Notes under the pieces: generated by a model | Seen by the model: the letters and a program-made list of their open reading frames with translations, nothing else | Database searches by the model: none | Told to the model about the DNA's origin: nothing | Position numbers and translations under genes: made by a program | Origin: Eudorina sp. 2006-703-Eu-15 | Lineage: Eukaryota; Chlorophyta; Chlorophyceae; Chlamydomonadales; Volvocaceae | Direction of reading: 5' to 3' | Assembly: GCA_003117195.1 (NCBI GenBank) | Contig: BDSI01000163.1 | Location: 1-64,000, forward strand | Length of the DNA stretch: 64,000 nucleotides | Part shown: positions 23,939 to 36,900 of the stretch, piece by piece | How positions within the stretch are numbered: the first letter of the stretch is position 1 | How the letters are laid out: each line of letters begins with the position of its first letter

Positions 23939-26660
23939 CTAGCCGGCTGGCAGGTGGCTGGATATCTAGCCGGGCAGCGGGGCTGCTGAATGAACGCGGA
24001 GCTGAGAATGCATGCAGGTTAAGTTGTATAGGAGGGGACATCGTATCACCACAGAAACATATACATACTTGGGGGCCATGAATGGCGGACACGCGGGCCC
24101 GTCAATGCAGGAGTAGTGATGCGCTTATGAGGTATACAGGTATTCATTTTCATTTAGGGTTAGGGTAGTAGGTTGCAGCCTGGACTAGATCATATCGTGA
24201 CCGGCTTCTTGCATATGTGTTGTCCCATGCTAATTTATTGCAGCAGCTGAGGAAAACTCTTGATGGGAACGACGGATGGGGGGCGATGTGCCTTAGGTCA
24301 TGGCTGTGATGGGAGATTGAATGCGGCGTCAGGCACCATGCCTAATGCCATCACTGACGGCTGGGTATCGACGGCTCTAGGTTGTACAGTTTTTTCGTGT
24401 TGCACAGCACCGTCCAGAGCTGATGGAGGCGCTTGCCCGCCGTGCATGCATCTTCGGCGGGCGATTTAAATTTGAAAAAAACTAGTTTCACTTCGTTACA
24501 CGCTACATTACTCGTTACATGCCATTCCATCAGTCGTCCAGAAACCCAGATCGATTTCGCTTGTGAGAACTGAATGTTTGATCGCAGTGCGTGCAAGTAC
24601 CGTGTAGTGTTTGATGGTCGCACCCTGCATGTGTTTGTCTGTGTGATTCGGCGTTGTCGATTAGGTGTCCTTGCAGTCAGTGGGCACAAGCTGGGCCGGG
24701 GCCCCGGTCGTTCGAGTGAGCAGGGATGAGCCCTTGTGTGTTAATTCGACTGAAAATGTTTTTGGATGGCGAGCGTACGGGACGAATGCATGCCCGTCCC
24801 ACGACGCTCGCTCCATAAGGTCGTTATGTTTGTGTTCAGTGAGAAATCCGCCAGGACGTTATGTTTGCGTGGTGAAGGACGAAGGTTTGCGAAAACAACA
24901 AGAGTATAAAATTCGTTCCCGTATAGAATCGTTATTGTTGGGTTTCATCAGCGTGGCAGCGATTGCCCGATTCATCGAACCCCCTTATTATTTACTGTAT
25001 ATGCATGCTGGCTGCCCACTGCGAACAACTGACAGTGGGCAATCCTAGGCCTAGGCGCAGGGAAGCCCGTTGGCTTGCGCGCCGCATTAGGTGGCCCCTG
25101 GTGGCCTGGTTTTGAGCCATCTGGGGCGGATGGCGGTGGGTGTAAATGCCATGTGCAGGCTGCTCTGAATGTCGTACATGTTGATGTCGAAATGCCGTAC
25201 ATAAGGGCCCTTGTGGGGTCTGAATCAGACGGGCGGGTCGGTGGTGCACCAATGAATTTTGATGCTTGCCGTACTTGACGTGAATCGTTTTTGTGTCGTA
25301 TGGCATCCGTTGTCGAGGACGCCCAGCTGATGCGTCCAGCTTATTCGGGCCTGTTTGCTTGCACATAAGATCGGTTGCTCATCGGCTGGCAGCTGTCATA
25401 GTCGTTCGGGCCCGTTGGTGTTTTTAGTGAGACCGCTTGTAAGGCTTCGCACCATGCGCCCGCCTTCCGGCGACATACGGCGGCATACGGGAACACCAGA
25501 GGACTGCCAGGGGTCATCAGCAGCACGAGGCCCTTACACAGCGCCAAACGCTTTTCACCAAATAAACCAGCAGCGGTGGCTATCAACCCAGCCAACCACA
25601 GCCGGTTCCCGAACATCTGCGCGGGTTTAGATGCACCGTGCAGCAACCGGGGCCGACGTCCGAGTGACCCCAGACTCATCCTGCAAACTCAAAGCCATCA
25701 TGACCTAAACCTTAGCCTTCTCACGACCTCGCCCCACTCGCAATAAAATATCGCACTGCCAGCCATATGCCAGCTGCAGCAAAAAATCATAACCAGCACC
25801 CGCAGCAAAACCCCAACCCAGTCGACGCATTGTCACGACGGTGGCCGAGTCGCATGGACGGGTGCATATCCCCCTGGGAAGAGTTCCAAGCAGCCTTCAC
25901 AATCGCGCTTCCCGCTCCACGGAGGCCGACCGCCTAGCGCCTGACGGGACGGCTCCAGGGGACGCATCGATCCGCCGCTCGCGCGTAACGTCCCCCAGAC
26001 CCTCCCTCCTCGTATGCATGTACCGTATCATCAACATAAGCTGTTTGCGTATCGCACTCTTAAGGCCTATACATTAAACTGGATATGATCCCAAAAGGTT
26101 CTCCCTCTACCACTCCCTGCCGCTCCGTGCCCAAACCTGGCGCCCGTATCCCCTTCGAAACCGAGGCGGCAAACGCCTTGCCATGGATCCTACGCTGCCG
26201 TACGGTAAGTCGTACACTGCCCTCGGTCAAGTCCCAGCACAAGCATAGCTGCCCCTTTCCATTCGCCGCCTCTTTGCTAAGAACCACAAGCGGCCTTTGC
26301 CGCCGACCCACGCTTCACAAAAGAGAAGCCGCACGCCCGAGCTACTACTGTCCTAATTAATGACCCCTGCACCGCAGCTCCTCTCCCGGCCTGCGCCTAC
26401 ATGACAAGTACACCACCCCCACCCCGCAGTCATCAACGGGGGGGAGCGTCCACATTCCAAGACGGCCGCCGCAGCCGCTCCCGGATGATTCCGACCCCAA
26501 CCCTCACGCACCCGCAGACCGACTCCCCCCAATGTGACCCGCCACCTCCCGCCGTGACATCCAAACACCCAACCTCGCCCGCCCTCCCTCACCCACACCC
26601 CCACAGAGCCCCACCGGGCGACACCTCCTGCCAGCCGCTTTTGACTTCCTCTCACGACCC
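23939..26660. other. No gene seen; intergenic
   Basis: Lower-GC spacer of 2.7 kb between the kinase-like gene and the 3' end of the IF-2 gene. A telomere-like TTTAGGGTTAGGG lies at 24153-24165. A 112-codon minus-strand frame at 25341-25679 has a hydrophobic stretch (LWLAGLIATAAGLFG), but I recognise no product. Confidence 0.4.
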
Positions 26661-29600
26661 TCACGACCGTCCGCGGCGCAGACACAGCAGCCGGTCGCCC
26701 ACCTCGAAGGCGCTGAACTGCCCCCCGCCCAGCACCACGCCGCACTCCAGCCCCGCCGCCACCGCCTCCACAGCCGCCCGGTGCTGGCGCAGGCTGGTGC
26801 AGGGGCCCTCCCACACCACCTGGCCACCGCGCACCACCCGCCACACCTCCGTGCCCGCCTGGGTCACCTCCCCGGTCAGGACCTTGACACCTGGGGGGTG
26901 GGTGGGTGGGTGGGTAGGAGGGTTGGGGCAATGAGGGAGGGAGGTTGGGGAGGTCAGGGAGGTCGGGATGGTTGGGGATGGTTCCGAGTATGTAAGGGCT
27001 TGTAAGGGCTTTTAGGTCTTAAATGGCTTTATGTACGGGTTGTAAGGGTTGTAAGGTTCGTACGGGTTGTAAGGGTTGTACGCGCTTCGAGAGGAGGTTC
27101 GGGTTACGTGAATGGCGAGACCGAGTTCAGAACTGCATGGCCGCGAGAGCATTTCGACCGCCGGCCCCGCCGCGCGACCTCTGCTGCAAAAAGGTCCGTC
27201 GCAGAGGGCGCGGACAGTCGCAACCGACACGGGGCGGTGAAGTGGCCACTGACAGAGACAGGGCGACTGAGGTGGTCGCGATGCGCACCCGGTCCTCTAC
27301 CTCCACCAGACCTACCAGGTACCACCCTGGGCAACCAGGCCGCCCTGTCCCGCACCGAAACCCGCCACCCCGCAGCGCCCACGCCCGCCACCCGCATCGC
27401 CGGGAGACGCACACGTTGGTACCAGCACTGCAACTCGTTCGGCTCTCGATCTTCTTCACGAGGTGACTCCAGGTAAAGCTTATCTGTCTCCATGTCTTCG
27501 CGGTCACCCTGCTCCGCGGTCTCGGAGCTATGCTGACCCCCGCCCCCCCCCCCGCCTTCCCTCCCAACATGTGACTTTCCCGCCCGACTCTACTTCCTCC
27601 CTCCCAACACGTGCATCCAACTCCTCCCTCCCAACACGTGCATACAACTCCTCCCTCCCAACACGTGCATCCAACTCCTCCCTCCCCCGGCAGCCCCCCC
27701 GACGCCCCCCCACACCTGCGATGCGGCCGTCCTTGAGCTTCTTGGCGGAGGTGAGCGGGAAGGTGGCCAGCACCTCCGCCTCGCCCACCACCGCCAGGGC
27801 CGCCTCCGCCGCGCCCTCGCCCGCCGCCGCGGCCGCCGCCGAGCCCTCCTCCGCCGCTCGCCGCACCTCCTCCCGCAGCGCATCCATCAGGTGGTAGACC
27901 ACCGAGTGCGACATCAGCCGCACGCCCCCCGACTGGGCGGAGCGCAAGGGGCTCTCCACCTGGCGAGGTGAGGCGAGGGGCGGTGCGGATGGAGGGGCAG
28001 ATGGAGGGGCGGATGGAGGGGCGGGGATGACAACGGCCAGGCAAGGCACGAGATAGGGACATAAGCAAAACGAGATGGAGGGTATTACCAAAAGAGACAC
28101 AACCGAAAACACCAACCCGGCTGAGGGGCGACGAGGTTCTCCTTGCCGCACTGCTGCAGGGACACGGCGGTGACCCAGGGCTGGCGGTGGTCACAGGGCC
28201 GCGCAAGGGCCCCGATATCGCCCCCGAACCCACTCCGCCGCGCGACGCTCGCGGACCTCCAAACAGCCCCGGCAGACCCTATCCACCGACAGGTGTGAGG
28301 TGTATGTACCCCCTCCAGCCACCTCGGATACTTAATTCAACCCGAAACGAAAGCCACCCTTGCTGCAGTCGCCGAAAAGGAGCCCGGCGGGCACCCGGGC
28401 ACCCTGCACGAACACCATTCCTTGAACCCAGACACACCTCCATGCAGGTTTGTGATTTGACCCCCCCTATCCGGTCCGGTCCCCTAGTTCCCCCCCACTC
28501 CCGGGCCGCACCTCGGGACCCAGCGGCGAGTTGAACAGCAGCAGGTGCGCCCCCGCCGCCACCGCCAGGTTGACGTCCGACGGCGACAGCGCGCCCACGC
28601 CCGCGTGCACCACCTTGACGGCCACGTAGCCGCTGCCCGACCCGCCGGCGCCTCCGGACGCCGCTGCGGCTGCTGCCGCTGCCGCCCTCTGCTCCGCTGC
28701 GAGCCCCTCCACGAGCGCCAGCACCGCCTCCACTGAGCCCTGAGGGACCCCCCAGCCCGCCGCCCACCGAGGGTGCACAGCGGGCTTTGTATGTCCACAC
28801 TTCCTCCATTCTTAGCACGCCTAATCCACCACGAGCACCAGCAGCGACACGGGCAGCGCCACCGCGGCCCTGGGATCGCGGCGCCGCGAGGCACGGACCG
28901 CACCCCCGAACCCCCCGCCCCCACCTCCCGCCCCCACGGCCCTGCCCTCTCAAACGAGAACCACAGACACATGCAGGCATTCCTTCCCCGGACGCAACCC
29001 GGCCCCTTGCAAGTCACCTGCACGCCGCCCTACCACCCAAAGACACCTGCCCACGAGAGATGATGTACCACCCGCCCACCAACCCGCACGGAGCCGTCGG
29101 GCCCTGTGTGGGCTCAACCCCAGCACCTGGTCAATCTCCATGCCCCTCCTCCTCCTCCCCCTCCTCCTCCCCCTCCCGCGCTGCGGTCGCACCGACGCCA
29201 CCCTCACCCTCACCCTCACCTGCACGTCGGCCTTCACCACCAGATTCAGGTGGGCCACCGGGGTCAGACCCAGCTCCACATCCGTGACCGCAGCGCCACC
29301 GCCGGGGCCGGAGTCCGCGGACTGCATTCCACCAGGTGGTTCTGCTGCTGCTGCGGGGTCCGCCACGGCGGCATCGAGCAGCGGCCCGGCCCCCGCCTGC
29401 TGCTGCTGCTGCTGCTGCTGCCCGCCCTCCGCCGCCTCCGCCGCCCGCAGCTGCTCCGCCCGCTCCTTGAGCTTCTGGGCGGTCAGCCGCTTCCGCTCAC
29501 TCAGCAGCCGCATGCGCTCGGCCTTCTGGGCGCGGCGCCTGGGGTCGCGCAGCGAGATAGCACCCGGAAGCGGGTGGGGGAGCGGGACAAGGCGCCGGGA

Positions 29601-32600
29601 TGTGTCAGATAGCAGGTCAGGATGCATATTGCGGCCATACGCCCTACGCTCTGGGCTTCGCACCCGCCCGCCCGCCGGCGCCCCTCACGTCCTCTTCCGT
29701 GCCGCGCTGCCGCCCCGCCATCCTTGCATACTGTTTTGTTTTTGTTTTTCCTTTACTATAGTTGCCCCCCTTACACCGCGTTCGCTCACTCCGTTCCTCG
29801 GGCTTCCCTCTTGTGCATCGCCATGACCTGGGACGGCGCTCGCGGCGCGGCTACACCTTCTACGACCACAGGTCGGTAATGTATCTTTTCTTTTCGGGTT
29901 GGGTCGGGTCCGCACTTTGCCTGCTGTTGCACCGGCGGCCGCGCGGCCGCGCCGCCACGCGCCCTCACGCAGTGTCTATACTTCCACTGCTATGCAGGTA
30001 CCTCGCCACGTAAGTATGCTGAGTATTTCTGGGTGTACCCGGGGTTGTCTTTCGGGTTCATCTTTCTTTTTTCAATTGAACCTTTTCCCTCCACAGCCGC
30101 CCCCCTCCCCCCACCTCTGGTACTCTTCCGCCAGCTGCTGCGTCTCCCGCTGCCGCTGCGCGTGCAGCGCCGCCGCCAGCTGCATCCGACGGAACTCCTC
30201 GGCCCGCAGCCGCCGGGCGTCCGCCAGCAGCCGGGCCCTCGCCGCGTTGGGCACCGCCGTCAGATGGTCCCCCGCGTGGGGTAGGCCCTCCAGACCGGAC
30301 ACCTGCGGGGGGAAGAGGGCGGGGGGAGGGGAGGGGAGGAGGAGGGGAGGAAGTGGTAGACATATTTATACTGCGCTGCTGGCAGAGCGAATATCCGATA
30401 GAAACTCGACTGTACCAGGATGGGAGGAGGAGGGGAGGACGGGAGGGCGGGGAGGAGTGGCAGTCATATGCAGGGGTTGCGGGGTTGAGGGCCCTAGGCG
30501 TATTGCGAGCCAGGACGCTGTGCGGCGGGCAGCGCCACTTCGCAGCGACGCGGAGCGGCGGTGCACAGGCCGCACCATCGCTGCAGAACAAGGGTGGGTC
30601 TGAGGGGCTGACGACAGCTTCGCCAGATCCCGATGCGCACCACACCCATCCGCGTCCCGAAGCATCCATTCGGTTGGACCCCTAGGGCAGCCAGTCCTCA
30701 AGGGACGCCCGTCCTCGCGACCAGTGCGTCCCACCCACCCAGCACCCACCAGCGCATACTGTCCCGGCCTGACGCCTTGCTGGGCCGCGGAGGAGGTGCT
30801 CGGGGCCTCTCCGCTGCCAGCGCCTGCGCCTGCGCCCGCCGCCGCCTCCGTCCTCAGCGCCCGAATCCGACCAAACTCGGTGCCCACCACCACCGGGTCG
30901 CCAACCTGCGTGATCGGATGTGACGAAGTGGGGGGTATGGGGTTTGGAGGTTGGAGGTTGGAAGTTAGGAGTTGGGGGTTGGAGTCACGTGGAGAGAAGA
31001 AGGCGACGGCATGCAGAGGTATATCCCCCTCTCCCACCCTCCTCCTCCCTCAGCCTCGCAGTGCGCCTTCCCCCTCCCTCGACGGTCTTATCCCCCCCCC
31101 GCCTCCCGCTCCCTCAGCCCCCCCCTCTCACCCGGAGTGTGCCCCGCTTAACAATGACGGTGGCCACGGGGCCCAGCCCGCGCTCCAGACGGGCCTCTAT
31201 CACGGAGCCGCTGGCGGGGCCGTCGCGGGGGGCGCGCAGGTCCATCAGCTCGGCCTGAGGGGGGACAGACGGGCGGGCGGGTGGGTGGGGTATGAATTGA
31301 AAGAAAAAAGGACCCGAAGAACGAACCCGGGCACACCCAGGGTGGGGTATAGGAAGTTGGGTCGGTGGGTGGGATGGGCTTGTAGCGATCGGGTAGCAGG
31401 GGCGACGTAAGGGAGGTCGGCGGGTGGTATGGGCCGACGTCCCCGCAGGACACTGCCGAAGACAGAAGGCGAGTCGGAGGCGCGCGGCCCCGGGTCCGTG
31501 CGCCCGCGGGTCCGGATCGCCCTCTCCGTACTCAAGCCCGCAGCGTTCCCACCTGCAGCAGCAGCGCCTCCTCCAGCTCCCTCAGGCCCTCCCCGGTGGT
31601 GGCCGACGTGTGGACCACCTGCGGGGGGCAGGCGGCCGGGGGACAGGGGCGGGCTGGGCACGAGCCTCCACCTCCGTGCCGGCAGAAGGCCTCACCCTCC
31701 GCGCAGCCCCGGGTGCTGGTTCACACCGGGGAAGAGCGAACCGCACCCAAGGCCGGTGGGGTAACCCGCACGTGACAGTCGTGGCGCTACGGTACACCTC
31801 GCGCGGCGCTCGTGCGTCACCCGTACGAAAGCCACCCAACAGCGAAGTACGGCACGGCTGCTGCTGCGCACGGCCTGGAGGGCGCATGTACGCAAAGCTT
31901 GCCCCGCCCCTCCTTGTTGCGCTGGTCCAGAGCTGGGAGGTGGCGCCCCCCCACACACATCCACCCATCCACCCAGCGCACTCTGTTTGCAGAGTCCCGG
32001 CCGCCCTGACCTGCCGCCCGCCGCCCCCCTGGCTTGGCAACCCACCCACCCACCCACGCACGCACCCACCTGCACGGTGCCCCCAAAGTCCTCCAGATCC
32101 AGACCCTCCGCCGCCAGCTGGGCCTTGACGTAGTCGGGACGGGCCTGCAAGGGAGGGCGAGAGGAGCCGAGGGGGCGGGAATGAGGGATACAGGAAATTG
32201 GTAAACATCTTCAAACTGCGCTGCTGCCAGGGAAGGAGGGAGGAGGCGGGTGCGGCGCAGCGTCTGGCGACGACGAGGCGAGAAAAGGCCGCATGACTGT
32301 GGGTGGTAAGGACAGGGGGATATCGTACAACCGGTAGGGGAACCGGGGACGACGACCTGCGCACGAAGGGCACAGCCCGGGGGAGAAGAACCGGGGAGCA
32401 AGACAACGGCAGGGCGAGGGCCCGCGCGTTTGATGTCGGGACGTCCGGTAACCTCTTGCCGGTGTGCTACAAAACGCCAGCCCACAAACTCCCTACGCCA
32501 CCTGCCATGCCATGGCCGTGCCGCACCCTCTCGCGGACTGGGAACCGGCCACCTCCCCTGATGGCGACAGCAGCAACGTGACCCACATCCCAATCCTCCT

Positions 32601-33874
32601 TCCTCCCCGTCCTCCTCCTCCCCACTCTTCTCCTTGCCCCCGCCTTCTTCATCCTCCTGCTCCTCCTCCCCTCGCTCCCCTCCCCCCTGGCCCTCCCCGG
32701 CCTCCCCTCCCCCACCCCACCCCACCCCACCCCACCCCACCCCACCCCACCCCACCCCACCCCACCCCACCCCACCCCACCCCACCCCACCCCACCCCAC
32801 CCCACCCCACCCCACCCCACCCCACCCCACCCCACCCCACCCCACCCCACCCCACCCCACCCCACCCCACCCCACCCCACCCCACCCCACCCCACCCCAC
32901 CCCACCCCACCGTGGGCTTATCACACTTGGTGATGGCCACCACCAGGGGGCAGCCCGCAGACCGCGCGTGCGCCAGCGCCTCCCGCGTCTGCGGCTTGAC
33001 CCCCTCGTCCGCCGCCACCACCAGCACCGCGATGTCGGTCACCGCCGCCCCGCGGGCCCGCATGGCGGAGAAGGCCTCGTGGCCGGGGGTGTCCACGAAG
33101 GTGATGGCGGAGGGCAGGGAGGCCTGCGAGGCGGAGGGAGAGGACCAGCGAATTGATAGTGAGAAAGCTGTATGTATTGATGCCATGTTACACTAATTAA
33201 AGTTATATTTTTACGCTGACTGCCCAGGAATGCAGTGGGGGCGGGGAGGCAACGGCCAGAGGGGTAAGAGAGGGCCCCCCACAACTAGGGGGCACCCGTT
33301 GGGCACTGCCACGCCCATTGAGCACAGCACGCACAGCACGCACTCCTGCCCTGCCCGCCGAATAACGCACACCCGTCGCATGTGTGCAATCGGTAAGGCC
33401 TCTACAGCGTGACTGACCTGATCTGGCGTCAGACCTAAGACCACCCTTCCTCGTCGGCCGGCCTCGCGGCCCTCGTCTGAGCCGCTGGCAGGCGGTGAGA
33501 TGGCCCAACACAGCCATCCCCCCATCCCCCGTGTTTTCCTTTCCTTTCCATTTCCCCATCTGATGCTACCCGACATATCAGCGCTCAGCCGGGGTCCTCA
33601 TCGCACTCCTCCTAGGGCCGCCCGCCCTGGCGCAGCCACGTCGCACCCCCCGACCCGAGGGCGGTGTTTGCCTTGACCCCCCGACCTGGCGTAACCCACA
33701 GGGTCCGCCTCCCACGGGCACGGCGCCATCCGGATCCTCCCTCAAACCCGCCGGGCAACCCCCAGCCACCCACACACCTCGGCCGCCGCAGCCGCCAGGC
33801 GGACCTCGAAGGCCCCGATGTGCTGCGTGATGCCCCCCGCCTCCCCGGCCGCCACCGCAGTGGAGCGCAGCGCG

Positions 33875-33911
<37 letters not shown>

Positions 33912-36900
33912 GGATGGTGACCACGGGCTGACGGGGCTCCAGGGGGAAGACGGAGGAAGCTGCGGGGATGTGGGCGGGGTTGGGGGGGCCGGGGGTGTGG
34001 GCGGGGAGGGGGGGGGGCGGAAGATGTAAATGAACACGGGCGTCAACGGCGGAACCCACACGGTGACCCCTACCCCTTGTCCTTGTTGTGCACGGTGGTG
34101 TGTGTCGGGTGGGGTCTACTGCTGCTGCGGATGTGGACATGCTGCACGGGCGCCACACAGCCGAGTCCTCACGTGCCACCCGCAGCCGCACCCGCGCCCC
34201 TCCAGACCCCAAGCCAGACCGCGACAGGTCACATCGCGGAAAACCTGCAAAAGACAACACTCTTTCGGCCCTGCCCCTCTTCCTCCCAGTTCGTTATACC
34301 TCATCCCCTCTGAATATCTCCCAGCCCCGCCCCCCATCCCTCTTCCCGAACCCCCACCTCTCCGCTCCGCCCCTCTTCCCTAACCCCCTCCGCCCCTCTC
34401 CCCTAAACCCCACCTCTCCCTTCTGCCCCATCGCAGTTTGGACACGTCCACGAATCCCCACATCCCCTCCGCCCTCTCCCCACATCCCCTCCGCCCCCTC
34501 CCTCCCCCGCGTCCCTCCGCCCCCTCCCCACCTCCCTCACCCGCGTCCCTCCGCACGATGCCGATGCGGCCAAACTCCAGCGCCGCCAGCTCCGCGCTCT
34601 CCGGCGCCACCTCCTCGCGGTCCGACCGCACCTCCTCGCCCAGCTGCTCCCGCAGGAAGGCCTCCAGACGGGCGGAGGGCACACCCAGCAGCGCGGCCAG
34701 ACCCCGGACCGTGACACCTTCCGGGATGAGCACCTGGGCAGCAGAGGAGGCGGAGATGGTGGGTTCAACAAAATCCACTGCCATACCACTGCCACAGGAG
34801 TGATGAGCGATGGCATCAGGGACGCGGTGTAGAAGGCGGGTGCGATGCCACGATGACCCCTGATCCCAGTCAGCCGCTGTCAGCCGCTGGCTCCACTTTA
34901 ACACTCCAGTGAACAAGACGAACGACATCGGACTTACGCTGCAAAACACAAGCCGCGCCCTCCCGTGCCTCCCGATCCACTCGCATCCCGCATGTCCAGC
35001 CCATCCACTTGTGCCCCCTTCCGCCCTCTCACCCCCTCCCGACTCCCTACCAATGTCCTGTACCCTTCCCCCCTCGAACACCCGCGGCACCTGCGGCGGC
35101 TCTCCGAACAGAGTCCTCCGACCCGTGGGGCTGGGCGCGGGCGGGGCGCCGTCGGCCCCCGGCGCGGCGGAGCTGGCTTCCAGTGCCGCCGATGTCTCGT
35201 CCGTGTACGACTCCATGGCCGTACTGCCCTGCGGCCGCCCGGAGCCGCTGCTGCTGCTGCTGGCGGTGTGGGTCGCGTTGGCGCTGGTGGCCGCATACAT
35301 GGCCGCCATGCTGCGAACCCAGTCCTCCTCGCCAGCCTCCGGCTCCAGCGCTGCAGTCAAGTTAGCGGCCCGGGCATATGACACAGGGGACAGCACGAGG
35401 GCGGTCAGGCGCGCAGCTGTTGGAATCTGGTCCGGAAGCTAGAGGTACCGGCGCCGCGCTGTCGCACACACACACACACACACACACACAGGACCGTCGC
35501 GCTCACGTGTGTCCCTGTCTTGCCATCCGCCTTGCATGTCCTCCGACTTCGCTTCGCTAACCACTGACGGTGCTGCTTCGCTTGGTGCTCCCGTTTCTGC
35601 ATTCAGGTCAGTATCTTTTCCTTCTGCAAGGGCTGGGACGGTTGTGCCGGGCACTTGCTTGCTGTCGGCATTGCACGCGCTGTTGACGCATACGCCCTTG
35701 CTTTTGCTGCACCTTAGGATCAGTAGGTAGTTTAGTAGAGTTTCGTCTGCATTAGCCTACGACGTCATAGCCGCTCCTTCTGCTGGCGTCACGGCGCCCA
35801 CCGGCGCTCGACAACGATACGGGGCGCTACAGCATCACGGACTACACCACCTTGGGACTACTTATGGTCGACATACTTCGCCCTGGCATATTGGTAACTC
35901 TGGTCTCGGTCTCAGTCGTCGGTTGCATTGCTGGACACGGTTCTGCTTATTCGCGGCTCAGCTTTTCTCCTTGCTAACACACACACACACACACACATAC
36001 CCGGCGCGCTACCGGGCCCGCACGCCCGCAACCCGCACCCGCACGGTACCAGCACGTCCTGCATACCTGTGTACCGCACCCCTTCGTCCGTACCGTACTT
36101 TGTCGTGCATCATCCGTACCAGTCCCTCCTTACATATTCCCCGCCCTGCCACCTTTTCCTTTCGGTAACTAGTCCGTTTTCGCGCGTTTAGTTCTTTCGT
36201 AGCTAACTCTATGCTGCCTGGTGGTGGTGGTGGTGGCACAGTTGCCTTGTTCGCCGCCACTACGTATGGTAAGTGTGCAAATTAGTGTATCCGCACCTGG
36301 GCTGGGTCGGGCAGGTTCTCTTTCTAAACACATGCAAGGCCGCGCTGTCGGACCACCATCCGCGTCACCACATTTCCCCTCCGGATGGCCTGTTTCCTGG
36401 GCAGTCCTCATTTTAGCCCCCTCCGGATCACGACTGCTCCAGGGGCGTGTGGTGCTGCGGCCTGATCATGGTGCACCCGCTATCGAGGCGGAAACTCCTT
36501 GCGGGGTTTGCTAAACATAACACAGCCCCCGGGTGAGACCACCGGGCGGAAGGGGCCAGCAAGGGGCCGAGGGGCGCCCCCAGCCCTCACCCGGCCCTGA
36601 GCCGTCCATGATCTCACCTAGTACTCCCAACACACACGCCCGGCCGTTGTTTGCTTTTCCACTGTTTCTCTGGTAAGTTTAATCGCAGGTTATTTGGTGA
36701 GTATGTTCAAGTTACTTCGCAACACGCACGCCCGGCCTGGGCGAAACCCCTGCCGTCCCCCACCTTGCAGCCGGCGGTTCCGAACGCCCATCCCGGCCGC
36801 TCCACCCCCAGCAACCGAGTTCTGCTGCTGCCGCCACGGTGTCGCGTGCTGCTGCAGCTGCCCCTGCTGCGCCGCGTCGCCATTCCACGGCGAGGGCTCC

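Noticed and set aside
27598..27690. Regularly spaced repeats as a possible CRISPR-like array
   Set aside because: Direct 27-bp tandem repeat with no spacers, in a eukaryotic intron.
32464..33156. Frames of His-Pro-Thr or Gly-Val-Trp repeats
   Set aside because: Products of the (CCCCA)n satellite; the flanking real sequence is the IF-2 exon on the minus strand.
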